64,000 nucleotides of DNA, from positions 496,001-560,000 of the forward strand of contig CAVWNJ010000005.1 in the NCBI GenBank assembly GCA_963756375.1. The letters run 5' to 3'. Positions 16,559-25,389 of this stretch are shown here, one piece after another; positions within the stretch are counted from its first letter, which is position 1; the number at the start of each line of letters is the position of its first letter. Both the position numbers and the translations under genes were made by a program. The DNA is from Marisediminicola sp963756375. GTDB taxonomy: Bacteria > Actinomycetota > Actinomycetes > Actinomycetales > Microbacteriaceae. A model generated the notes under the pieces. It saw only the letters and a program-made list of their open reading frames with translations, searched no databases and was not told the DNA's origin.

Positions 16559-18891
16559 GGCGGAGAACATCTTTGAGCGCCCGTTTCGTCATCGGCAACA
16601 CCGTGGCGGTGTTGGGGTGCATGACCATGGTCGGCGCGGCGTTCTGGCCCATTTATCAGAGCCTCGCATTCGTGGTGATGGTGGCAATCACCGCGGTCGT
16701 CGGCGCTGCGATCGCGGTCGTCGGTGCGGTCTACCGGCTGCCGGCCCATCTCGTGGCGCTCTCCGGAGTCGGGGCATTCATCGTGCTGGGGGTGCCGCTC
16801 GCGGTGCCGTCCGGCGCGGTCAACGGAATCTTCCCCACCCTCGGCGGCTTGCGTGATCTGGCCCTCGGAGTCGCCCTCGCCTGGAAACGACTTCTCACGA
16901 TCACCCTGCCGGTCGGCAGCTACGAAGCGCTTCTGGTGCCGGCGTACATCGTGGTGCTGCTCACGACCATCGTGTCGCTTTCGATCGCGCTCCGCGCGCG
17001 GTACGGCCAATTGGCGGCGATCGGACCGGTCGTGGCGTTCCTCGTCGCCAACATCTTCGGCTCCGGATCAACCTTCTATCCGCTCGTCGTCGCGCTCGGT
17101 CTTGGAGCGATCGTGCTGCTGTGGATGAACGGGTTCCGCTGGCGCCGCGGTCGCGCATCCGTTCGCCGGCTCATCCAGTCGTCCGGGGCGGCCGACCGCC
17201 GGGTCGAGGACGCGACTCAGGGGGTGGCGCGAGCGTTGACCGGCGCGGCACTCATCGTGGCCGTCGCGGCGGCCGGGGCCGCGGGGATATCACGGATCGC
17301 GGAACCGACGGGACCCCGCGAGGTGCTGCGAACATCGGTGGCCCAACCGTTCGACCCCAGTTCCTATCCGAGTCCGCTGAGCACCTTCCGCCGATATCTC
17401 ACCGAGCCGACGGCGAGCGAGACGATGCTCACCGTCTCGGGACTGCCCGCGGGGGAGAGGCTTCGGATCGCCACGCTCGACTCCTACGACGGCGTGGTCT
17501 ACAGCGTCGGCAGTTCGGAGGTGACGAGCGCGTCGGGTGCATTCACGCTGGTGCCCTACACCTTCGACCAGTCGGATGTCGCAGGAGAACCGGTCGCGGT
17601 CGACATCACCGTCGGCGGCTATTCGGGCGTTTGGCTTCCCACCGCGGGGCAGCTCGAGAGCATCACATTCGCGGGGAGCGACGCAGCACGACTCCGCGGA
17701 TCGTTCTACTACAACGACAACAGCGGCAGCGCGGCCGTCATCGGCGGGGTCGATCAGGGCGACAGCTACCGACTGACCGCAGTCCTTCCGGCAGGGCCGG
17801 CAGATCTCGACCTGTCGGATCTCGAGCCGGGCGACGCAGACGTGCCGAATCTCGATCCCATCCCCGACGGACTCGCGCTGGCGCTCGACAGGTGGGTGGG
17901 AACGGCGAGCGCACCGGGTGACCAACTCGTCGCTGCGATTGCCGGGATGCGCGCCGAGGGCTATGTCAGTCACGGCTTCGACAGCGGAGCGCCCAGCCGC
18001 TCGGGTCACTCAGCCAACCGGATCACGGAGTTGGTGAGCGACCCGCGCATGATCGGCGACGGCGAGCAGTACGCGGTGACCGCAGCGCTCGCTGCGCACG
18101 CCTTGGGATTCCCGGCGCGGGTCGTGGTGGGGTTCGCCCCAGACGGTGACGCCGCGCTGTCCGACGTCACCGGCGCGAACATCGCGGCCTGGATCGAAGT
18201 GAACACCCGCCAGTACGGCTGGGTCACGCTCGACCCGACACCGGAACCACGGGAGATTCCGGATGCGGAGCCCGAGGTGCCCACGACCATTGCACGTCCG
18301 CAGACGCCTGTGCAGCCTCCGGATGACCTGCCCCCGCCCCCGGAGGATCAGCTCCCGCCGGAGACCGAGCAACAGGACCCGACGAGCACCGACCCGTTGC
18401 TCGCCGCTCTCTTGGTGGCGATGCAGATCACCGGGTGGACGATGCTCGCACTCGCCGTGCTCGCATCGCCATTCGTCGCGATCGCCGCCACGAAGATCCG
18501 GCGCCGTCGCGCCAGGCGGCGCGCAAACACGCCCGTCGCACGGATTCATGGGGGCTGGGCCGAGTTCCAGGATGCGGTGGCCGATCATGGGCTGACAGCG
18601 CCCCCATCGCCGACGCGCCGGGAGTTCGCCGCGGTGGTGCCGGGGGCGACCTCCGAGATGCTCGCGGCGGCGGCAGACCGGGCCTCGTTCGCACCTAATG
18701 CGCCCGATTCCACCGACGCCGACTGGGTCTGGGGCACCGTGGATGAACTGCTCACCATGCTCGACGCGGGGCTCACCCGAAGACAGCGTTTCGGCGCAAC
18801 CGTGTCGCTCCAGTCGCTGCGCCCCTCGCGGGGCGTGGGCGGCTCGCGCAGAATTTCCGATACCGATCTACCTGTGGGGGATGACCGATGA
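16555..18891 (+). CDS. Membrane transglutaminase-like protein (TgpA-type), catalytic residues lost
   Basis: 778 residues from the GTG overlapping the DUF58 stop. There are about six membrane spans in the first 250 residues, then an extracellular part with a transglutaminase-like core (about 450-570), a Pro-rich linker (PPDDLPPPPEDQLPPETEQQ), another span (about 625-645), and a cytoplasmic C-terminal domain, as in TgpA/DUF3488 proteins. The usual catalytic Cys position reads GDGEQY, so Gly503 replaces Cys. The His position reads IAAWIEV, so Ala544 replaces His. Only Asp560 (TLDPTP) remains. It is therefore most likely a non-enzymatic binding or scaffold domain in the outer face of the complex. 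Confidence 0.88.
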   Translation: MRRRTSLSARFVIGNTVAVLGCMTMVGAAFWPIYQSLAFVVMVAITAVVGAAIAVVGAVYRLPAHLVALSGVGAFIVLGVPLAVPSGAVNGIFPTLGGLRDLALGVALAWKRLLTITLPVGSYEALLVPAYIVVLLTTIVSLSIALRARYGQLAAIGPVVAFLVANIFGSGSTFYPLVVALGLGAIVLLWMNGFRWRRGRASVRRLIQSSGAADRRVEDATQGVARALTGAALIVAVAAAGAAGISRIAEPTGPREVLRTSVAQPFDPSSYPSPLSTFRRYLTEPTASETMLTVSGLPAGERLRIATLDSYDGVVYSVGSSEVTSASGAFTLVPYTFDQSDVAGEPVAVDITVGGYSGVWLPTAGQLESITFAGSDAARLRGSFYYNDNSGSAAVIGGVDQGDSYRLTAVLPAGPADLDLSDLEPGDADVPNLDPIPDGLALALDRWVGTASAPGDQLVAAIAGMRAEGYVSHGFDSGAPSRSGHSANRITELVSDPRMIGDGEQYAVTAALAAHALGFPARVVVGFAPDGDAALSDVTGANIAAWIEVNTRQYGWVTLDPTPEPREIPDAEPEVPTTIARPQTPVQPPDDLPPPPEDQLPPETEQQDPTSTDPLLAALLVAMQITGWTMLALAVLASPFVAIAATKIRRRRARRRANTPVARIHGGWAEFQDAVADHGLTAPPSPTRREFAAVVPGATSEMLAAAADRASFAPNAPDSTDADWVWGTVDELLTMLDAGLTRRQRFGATVSLQSLRPSRGVGGSRRISDTDLPVGDDR

Positions 18892-19658
18892 CGTGCGAAT
18901 GGTGCGGTACACACTTGCCTGCCGACGCCCTGTTCTGCAGCGAGTGCGGGCGCTCGGTGACGACATCGCCCGGGGCGGTCGGGCAGACGGACGCCGCCTT
19001 CGACGGGTCCTCCGAACCCGACACCACCGATTCCCTCCAGGTGTCGGAGGTGCAGGCGATGTCGGATGCGACGCCACCCGATGCCGAGATCGCGCGGCCG
19101 TGCCGGCAGTGCGGCGCGGAGCTCGCAGCATCCGACATCTTCTGCGGCGACTGCGGCTATCTCGTGAACCCGCGCGCGAGCGGGGAACAGCAGAGGAACA
19201 CCGCGGTGATCGAGCCGATGCTCGACCTGTTCGCGCCTGCCGAGGCGGGGGCACCTCGGCGGCCCGCCGGGATGTCCGAGGCGCACGAACTGGACATCGA
19301 GGACACGCGCATCACCCGGTCGCGGCGGTCCGGCGAGCGGTTCGTGCTGCAGTTCAGCACCGGAGAGAGTGTGGCCGTCTTCGGCTCAGGCCTCATCGGG
19401 CGGAACCCGCGGTCGGAGCCCAGCGAGTATGTCGACCAGTTCGTGCGGGTGACGGATCCGACCCGGTCGGTGTCGAAGACGCATCTCGAATTCGGTCAGG
19501 ACTCCGGGGCGTTCTGGGTGCGTGACCGTTTCTCGGGCAACGGCACCGTCGTGCGCGAGCCGGAGCGGCGGCCCGTGCGCTGCGAGCCGGGTAGACGGTA
19601 CCTCGTACCACGGGGGACCAGGGTGGATGTCGGCGATCAGTTCTTTGTGGTGAGCTGA
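18888..19658 (+). CDS. Double zinc-ribbon and FHA-domain protein
   Basis: 256 residues, starting with the ATGA overlap of the previous stop. Two zinc ribbons are visible: CEWC...CSEC (residues 3-20) and CRQC...CGDC (about 72-89). An acidic linker carries DIEDTRITRS with Thr140. The C-terminal half is an FHA domain (LIGRNP, SKTHLEF, FSGNGT). It probably recruits phosphothreonine partners to the FtsK-type ATPase encoded 92 bp downstream; some EssC proteins carry FHA domains in the same chain. The 92-bp gap to the next gene shows no ORF or clear terminator. Confidence 0.87.
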   Translation: MTCEWCGTHLPADALFCSECGRSVTTSPGAVGQTDAAFDGSSEPDTTDSLQVSEVQAMSDATPPDAEIARPCRQCGAELAASDIFCGDCGYLVNPRASGEQQRNTAVIEPMLDLFAPAEAGAPRRPAGMSEAHELDIEDTRITRSRRSGERFVLQFSTGESVAVFGSGLIGRNPRSEPSEYVDQFVRVTDPTRSVSKTHLEFGQDSGAFWVRDRFSGNGTVVREPERRPVRCEPGRRYLVPRGTRVDVGDQFFVVS

Positions 19659-19750
19659 CAGCAGCCCTTCCCAGCCGGCAACGACCAGCGTGGATGCACG
19701 GACTGGTACCGGCCGGCCCGTTCATGCGGTCGCCGCGGTGAACTGGGTGA

Positions 19751-22700
19751 GTGCCCGTTCCCGCCGTCAGCGGCCCTCCCGAACCGTTCAGCGACGCCGA
19801 GTCCGATTTTCTTGTGCGGTTGCCGTCACTGCCGGAGTCTCCGGCGCGACCGGCCTTCCCGCTGTTCGCGCTGACCGCGCCGCTCGTCGCGTCCGCCGTC
19901 ATGTTCGCGGTGACCTCCTCCCCGTTTGCCCTCATCTTCGCCGTGTTCGGTCCGCTACTTGCTCTTGCCGCCGTCGGCGATGCGCGCCGCACATCGCGCC
20001 GTGCCAGACGCGACTCCGAGGCGCTCTACCGACACGAGTTCGGGAGCGCGCGCGCCAGGGTGGATGCACTGCACTCGGCGGAACGGCAGGACCTCCACCG
20101 CACGTGGCCCCACCCGGCCGAGCTCGCTGCCATCCGGCCGGAGTCGCTCGGCGACGGGACGCCGTGCCTCGCGAGAATCGGATGCGGCACCGTGGTGAGC
20201 CGGGTGCGTGTCGACGGTGGGGGGCGCGACGACGGCGAGGCTTCGGCCGGAGTTCGGGGTTCATCCTCGTCGAGGCGGACAGACCTGCCGAGGCTCGACC
20301 AACTGAGGGCAATGGCGGGCAGGCTCACCAATGCGCCGCTCGTGGTCGACTTCTCCGGGGGAGTCGCTCTGCAAGGAACCGCGGCACCGGCACGGGCAGC
20401 GCTGAGGTCGTGCATCCTGCAACTCGCCTGGCGGTTCGATCCGGCCACCGTGTCGATTCGGTGGACCGAGCATCCGGAACTCGACTGGTTGACGCGGCTA
20501 CCGCACGCCCGCCTGCCGACTCGACCGCTCGAGGGTGGGCTCGACGAGGATCTCGACGGGGATCTCGTCGTGGAGTTCGTCGCCGCCCTGGGTCGATCGC
20601 CGTCCATCGGCGCGGACTCCGTGCGGGCGGGGGTGGTTCATGCCGGGGTAGCGGCGCTCCCGATCCCCGGCACCGAGGTCTCCGCCGTACTGGCGCGGCT
20701 CGTGTGCCGGCGTGCAACGACCGGGCCATCGCCACGCTGCGCCACCGTGGTCGAGTTCTCGGCGGGCACCGCGGTGATGAGTCGACGATCGAGCGACCCG
20801 ATTCGCCTCCCCGTGGAGTGCGACCTCGTGTCGACGGCGGACGCGATGTCGCTCGCCGACTCGCTTGCGGCGCATCGCCGACGGAGTGAAGGGCGACCGG
20901 ATGCGCCGCCGACGATGGTCGCGTGGGGCGACATCCCGCGTGCGGCACGCGACGGCGGTGCCGCTCCCGGGCGACGCTCGCTGGCGTGTCCGATCGGAGC
21001 GACCGCCGGGGGCGTCGTCGTCACGGTCGACCTTGTGCGTGACGGCCCTCACGCGGTGATCGCGGGCACCACGGGCAGCGGCAAGAGCGAACTCCTCGTG
21101 TCATGGGTGCTCGGGCTGGCCCACGCCCATCCGCCGAGCGAGGTGACCATGCTCCTGGTGGATTTCAAGGGTGGGGCGACCTTCGGTCCGCTGTCCGCCC
21201 TGCCGCACAGCGTGGGAGTGGTCACCGACCTCGACGGGGCGAGTGCGCGGCGGGCCGTCGAGAGCCTACGAGCCGAGGTGCTGTTCCGCGAGCGGGCGCT
21301 CGCCGCCGCTGCGGTGTCCACGATAGGTGCGCTCCCCGACGGCGTCGCGCTCCCGCGGCTCCTGATCGTTGTCGACGAATTTGCCGCTCTCGGCACAGCC
21401 GCCCCCGAGCTGCTCCCGGTGTTCGCCGCCATCGCCGCGCGGGGGCGGTCGCTCGGCATGCATCTCCTGCTCGGCACGCAGCGCGCGTCAGGGGCGGTGT
21501 CAGACGACCTCCTCTCGAACTGTGCCGTCAGGGTCGCTCTCCGGCTCTCGTCCAGTGCCGATAGCTCGCTGCTCATCGGTGTTGCAACGGCATGCGAACT
21601 CCCGCGGATACCCGGTCGCGCCTTGCTGTCCGTCGGCGGTGAGTCACCGGTACAGCTGCAGGTTCCGCTCGCGCACCAGGGTGATGTGGTCGGCGCGGCG
21701 GCGCGCTGGCCGAGGGAATCCCTCCGCCGTCCGTGGCGCGAACCGCTCCCGGAGGCCGTCGGAGTCGAGGATCTGCCGGCGACGGATGCGCCGGGTCTCG
21801 CGTTCGGACTGACGGATCTCCCGGCCGAGCAGTGCTACCGGGCAGCGATCTGGCATCCGCCGACGGACGGCGCCCTGCTCGTCGTCGGCGCGAGCGGGGC
21901 CGGTCGCACGACGGCGCTGTGCGCCATCATCCGGTCGGCCGTCGCGCGGTCTCCGACGGCGCGGGTGTGGTGGCTGCCGCCGACTCCACCTGACGCATGG
22001 GACATGCTTCATCGCATCATCGGCATCCTCGAGGTGGGCGGATGCCCGGGAACTCTCGTGGTCGACGATGTGGACCTCCTTCTGTCGCGCTTCGGGCCGG
22101 ATCATCGGGAGCACTTCGTGGACACCCTCGTGCGGGTGATTCGGGAGGGTGGCGCGACGGGCCTCGCGGTGGCGGCCTCGATCCGCCAGTCGGTTCCGGC
22201 CCTGCAACCGGTCGTTGCGGCGTGCGGGGCGCGCCTCGTGCTCCGCCTGTCGTCACGACACGATGCCCTGATCCTCGGTGAGGACCCCGGCGCCGAGCAC
22301 GATCGCCTCCCGCCCGGGCGCGGATACTGGCGTGGCGATCTCGTGCAGGTGCTGACGGCAGCGGATCCCCTTCCCGTTTGGGACGAGCCCGCAGAGATCC
22401 CGATCCTGGCGTTTCCGGCCGGGCGCACCGTGGCGATCGCCACAACCACGCCAGAGACCGTTGAGCGCGCGCTCCGCGCACTCCCCGGTGTGGGGGTGTC
22501 GCTGCTGCATGGGGCCACGATCGGCGGGGCTGGCACTCGGTGCGGTCGCCGAGTACGACATCGATCAGGCGGCCGGCACGCACGGCTCACCCGAGATGCC
22601 GGGTTCGAGCGCTGGTCGGAGATATCGCCGCATGGCAGGCCGACTTCCGGGCGCTGAGTGCGGCGGTGCGGAGCGGGATGCTCGTCGTGCACGGGTGCGG

Positions 22701-22863
22701 CGTGCACGAGTTCCGGGCGCTCACCGGCGTTCGGCGTCTGCCGCCGCCGCTACCGCCCGGCCGGGCGCACGCGTGGCAACTGTGCGCGGATGGCATTGTG
22801 GCGCGCGTGAGCCTCCCGTGTGCGCTCGAACCTCAGGCGAGTACCTCGTCGAGCGCGCGGTGA
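19751..22863 (+). CDS. FtsK/SpoIIIE (EccC/EssC-type) membrane ATPase, apparent frameshift near the 3' end
   Basis: The first frame (GTG 19751) encodes two N-terminal spans (about residues 35-80), then ATPase domain 1 with Walker A GTTGSGKS (Lys445), the EccC-type LLVDFKGGATF, and Walker B LLIVVDEFAAL. Domain 2 has VVGASGAGRTT, where Arg719 replaces the P-loop Lys, and VVDDVDLLLSRFG. After about 22503 this frame turns Arg-rich. The frame one base back then reads LVGDIAAWQADFRAL through VVHGCGVHEFRAL to RRLPPPLPPGRAHAWQL and stops at 22861-22863, a typical C-terminus for this family. A one-base deletion between about 22503 and 22612 explains this. Full length would be about 1035 residues. The 3' end overlaps ald by 31 bp, tail to tail. 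Confidence 0.85.
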
Positions 22864-23948
22864 GCGAGACCGTGTGCCTCCGCGACGGGGGCGGAGATCA
22901 CGGCGCCGTCATGCACGTTCAGGCCCAGCGCCAGCGACCCATCGGACCGGAGAGCCTGACGCCACCCCGACCCGGCAAGAGCGCGCACGTACGGCAGGGT
23001 GGCGTTCGTGAGGGCATAGGTCGACGTGTTGGGTACAGCCCCCGGCATGTTCGCCACACAGTAGAACAGCGATCCGTGCACCGTGAACGTGGGGTCTGCA
23101 TGAGTGGTGGGGCGGGAGTCCGCGAAGCAACCGCCCTGGTCGACCGCGATGTCCACGAGAACGCTTCCCGGTCGCATCCGCGACACCAGCTCGTTGCTCA
23201 CGAGCTTCGGCGCCTTCGCGCCGGGAATGAGCACCGAACCGATCACGAGGTCTGCCGTGAGCAGCGCCCGGTCGATCTCGAACGAGTTCGAGGCGATCGT
23301 GGTGATCCGACCGGCGTACAGGGCATCCAGTTCGCGAAGGCGCTGGATGTTGGTGTCCAGAACCGTCACGTCGGCGCCGAGCCCCACCGAGACGCTGATT
23401 GCATTCGATCCCGCGACGCCGCCGCCCAGCACCACGATCCGGGCAGGCCTCGTGCCTGGCACGCCCGGTACCAGGAGTCCCGGTCCGCCGTTGGGCTTGA
23501 GCATCGCTCCAGCGCCCACGATCGGGGCGAGGCGGCCGGCGACCTCGCTCATCGGGGCGAGCAACGGGAGGGCTCTGTTCGGCAACTGGACGGTCTCGTA
23601 GGCGATCGCCGTCACACCACCCGCGATGAGGGCCACGGTGAGGTCGCGCTCCGCGGCAAGGTGGAGGTAGGTGAAGAGCACCAACCCGGGCCGGAAGTGG
23701 CGATACTCGCTCTGTACCGGTTCCTTCACCTTCAGCAACAGGTCGGCCTCCGCCCATACGGTCTCCGCGTCCGGAACGATGCGCGCCCCCGCCGCCTCGA
23801 ACTCGTGATCCGGAATGGAGGACCCGAGGCCGGCACCCGCCTGCACCAACACCTCGTGGCCGTGCAGCACGAGGTCGTGCACGCCGGAGGGGGTGATGGC
23901 GACCCGGAACTCGTTGTTCTTGACCTCGGTGGGGATGGCGACCTTCAT
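22833..23948 (-). CDS. ald: Alanine dehydrogenase
   Basis: 371 residues from ATG 23948 (MKVAIPTEVKNNEFRVA), the standard Ald N-terminus and length. The substrate lysine is in LLLKVKEPVQSEY and the histidine in TYLHLAAE; the NAD-binding Rossmann turn is VVLGGGVAGSNAISVSVGLG. The enzyme interconverts L-alanine and pyruvate plus ammonium, using NAD+. It runs opposite to the Pot operon across a 231-bp AT-rich gap, so alanine made by pyruvate-dependent transaminases of the polyamine route could be recycled here. Confidence 0.95.
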   Translation of the reverse strand: MKVAIPTEVKNNEFRVAITPSGVHDLVLHGHEVLVQAGAGLGSSIPDHEFEAAGARIVPDAETVWAEADLLLKVKEPVQSEYRHFRPGLVLFTYLHLAAERDLTVALIAGGVTAIAYETVQLPNRALPLLAPMSEVAGRLAPIVGAGAMLKPNGGPGLLVPGVPGTRPARIVVLGGGVAGSNAISVSVGLGADVTVLDTNIQRLRELDALYAGRITTIASNSFEIDRALLTADLVIGSVLIPGAKAPKLVSNELVSRMRPGSVLVDIAVDQGGCFADSRPTTHADPTFTVHGSLFYCVANMPGAVPNTSTYALTNATLPYVRALAGSGWRQALRSDGSLALGLNVHDGAVISAPVAEAHGLAHRALDEVLA

Positions 23949-24029
23949 GGTGTTCCTGCCTCTCGGTTTCGCGCCAGACCTCCGCGTCTCGACGGGTTCC
24001 AGCGTAGCGACGAGCAACGCGTGATTCCG

Positions 24030-24085
24030 CAGAAAAATGTTGCGCAAGATACTGATTTCGTGAAATTCATGTTTCGAAATAGACC
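24030..24085. promoter_or_regulatory. AT-rich palindrome cluster between ald and the pot operon
   Basis: In the 231-bp divergent gap this stretch is strikingly AT-rich for the genome. It holds three inverted repeats in a row: TTGCGCAA (24040-24047), ATTTCGTGAAAT (24055-24066) and TTTCGAAA (24072-24079). Such an array suits a multimeric Lrp/AldR-type regulator acting on ald, the pot operon or both. The regulator itself is not adjacent; the Lrp gene at 2993 is the only one in the window. Confidence 0.5.
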
Positions 24086-24179
24086 ATTTGCGCGTAGAAG
24101 GGGCGCTGGGCCGACTCGCTGTGTCATCATCACACCAGCGTGTTCCGCACCTCGCCCCACAGTGAAAAGGAGCCTGACG

Positions 24180-25388
24180 ATGACTCGGCAGCTACCCCAT
24201 GATCCCGTGATCCGTGAGCTGATCGGCATGGCTCGTCGGGCCCAAGTGTCCCGTCGGGCTGCGCTCGGCGGCCTGGGAGCCGGGGCAACCGCCCTCGCAC
24301 TCGCAGCGTGTTCCACCGGAGGCGGCGAAAAGCCGTCCGCCGCGGACGACCGCTCCTCCTCAGACAAGTCCCTCACCTGGGCCAACTGGGCGGCGTACAT
24401 CGATGAGGACGACAGCGGGGACTACCCGACCCTCATGGCCTTCGAGCAGCAGACCGGCATCCAGGTGACCTACGACGTGGCCGTCGACGACAACAACACC
24501 TACTTCGGCAAGGTGAAGGACCAGCTTGCCCTCGGCCAGGACATCGGTGCAGACCTCGTCTGCCTCACCGACTGGATGGTGAACCGGATGATCCGTCTCG
24601 GGTACACCCAGGAACTCGACAAGAGCGCCATCCCGAACGCCGCCAATCTCATACCGTCGCTCGCCGACCCGAGCTTCGACCCCGGCCGTACCCACTCGCT
24701 CCCGTGGCAGGGCGGATTCGCGGGCATCTGCTGGAACAAGGAGAAGGTGCCCGGCGGGCTCACCTCCGTGTCCGACCTCTGGGATCCGGCACTGAAGGGG
24801 CGGGTCGGGGTGCTGTCGGAGATGCGCGACACCATTGGCCTGATCATGCTCGAGAACGGCGTCGACATCAGCGGCGACTTCGAGTCGGACGAATTCCTCG
24901 CCGCCGTGCAGGAGTTCGAGAAGCAGGTGCAAGACGGTCAGATTCGCAACATCAAGGGCAACGCGTATCTCGAGGACCTCAAGAACGAGGACACCCTCGC
25001 CGCCATCTGCTGGTCGGGCGACATCACGGTGATCAACGCCGAAGCGGGCGACAAGTGGGAGTTCGCGATACCGAGCGGCGGCGGCACGCTGTGGAACGAC
25101 AACTTCATCATTCCGATCGGTTCGCCGCGCAAGGCGAACGCCGAGGCACTCATCGACTACTACTACCAGCCTGAGGTGGCGGCCGAGGTCGCCGCCTGGG
25201 TCAACTACATCACGCCGGTTGACGGCGCGAAGGAGGCCATGGCGGCCATCGACCCGGAGCTCGCCGAGAACCCGCTGATCTTCCCCGATGAGTCCACGCT
25301 CGAGCAGGTCAAGGTGTTCCGCGGTCTCAGCGCCACGGAGGAGAGCGACTTCAACTCCGCTTTCCAAGCGGTCCTGCTCGGGTCGTGA
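24180..25388 (+). CDS. Polyamine-type ABC transporter substrate-binding lipoprotein (PotD-like)
   Basis: 402 residues from ATG 24180, with AAGGAG at 24167-24172 seven bases upstream. The N-terminus has a twin-arginine motif (SRRAALGG) and a lipobox (LAAC), so it is probably exported by Tat and lipid-anchored. The mature part is a PotD/PotF-type binding protein (LTWANWAAYI, DLVCLTDWMVNRM, CWSGDITVI, YYYQPEVAAEVAAWVNYI). It captures spermidine, putrescine or a related amine outside the cell and delivers it to the two permeases. The exact ligand is not readable by eye. Confidence 0.92.
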   Translation: MTRQLPHDPVIRELIGMARRAQVSRRAALGGLGAGATALALAACSTGGGEKPSAADDRSSSDKSLTWANWAAYIDEDDSGDYPTLMAFEQQTGIQVTYDVAVDDNNTYFGKVKDQLALGQDIGADLVCLTDWMVNRMIRLGYTQELDKSAIPNAANLIPSLADPSFDPGRTHSLPWQGGFAGICWNKEKVPGGLTSVSDLWDPALKGRVGVLSEMRDTIGLIMLENGVDISGDFESDEFLAAVQEFEKQVQDGQIRNIKGNAYLEDLKNEDTLAAICWSGDITVINAEAGDKWEFAIPSGGGTLWNDNFIIPIGSPRKANAEALIDYYYQPEVAAEVAAWVNYITPVDGAKEAMAAIDPELAENPLIFPDESTLEQVKVFRGLSATEESDFNSAFQAVLLGS

Positions 25389-25389
25389 G

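Noticed and set aside
5076..22863. Complete type VII secretion locus
   Set aside because: No WXG100, EccB, EccD or MycP-type protease is encoded; only the ATPase and FHA parts resemble that system.
22461..24180. A fused open frame running from inside the FtsK gene into the PotD-like gene
   Set aside because: The part before 24180 is antisense to ald and lacks any domain; the PotD start with its ribosome site and Tat signal is clear.
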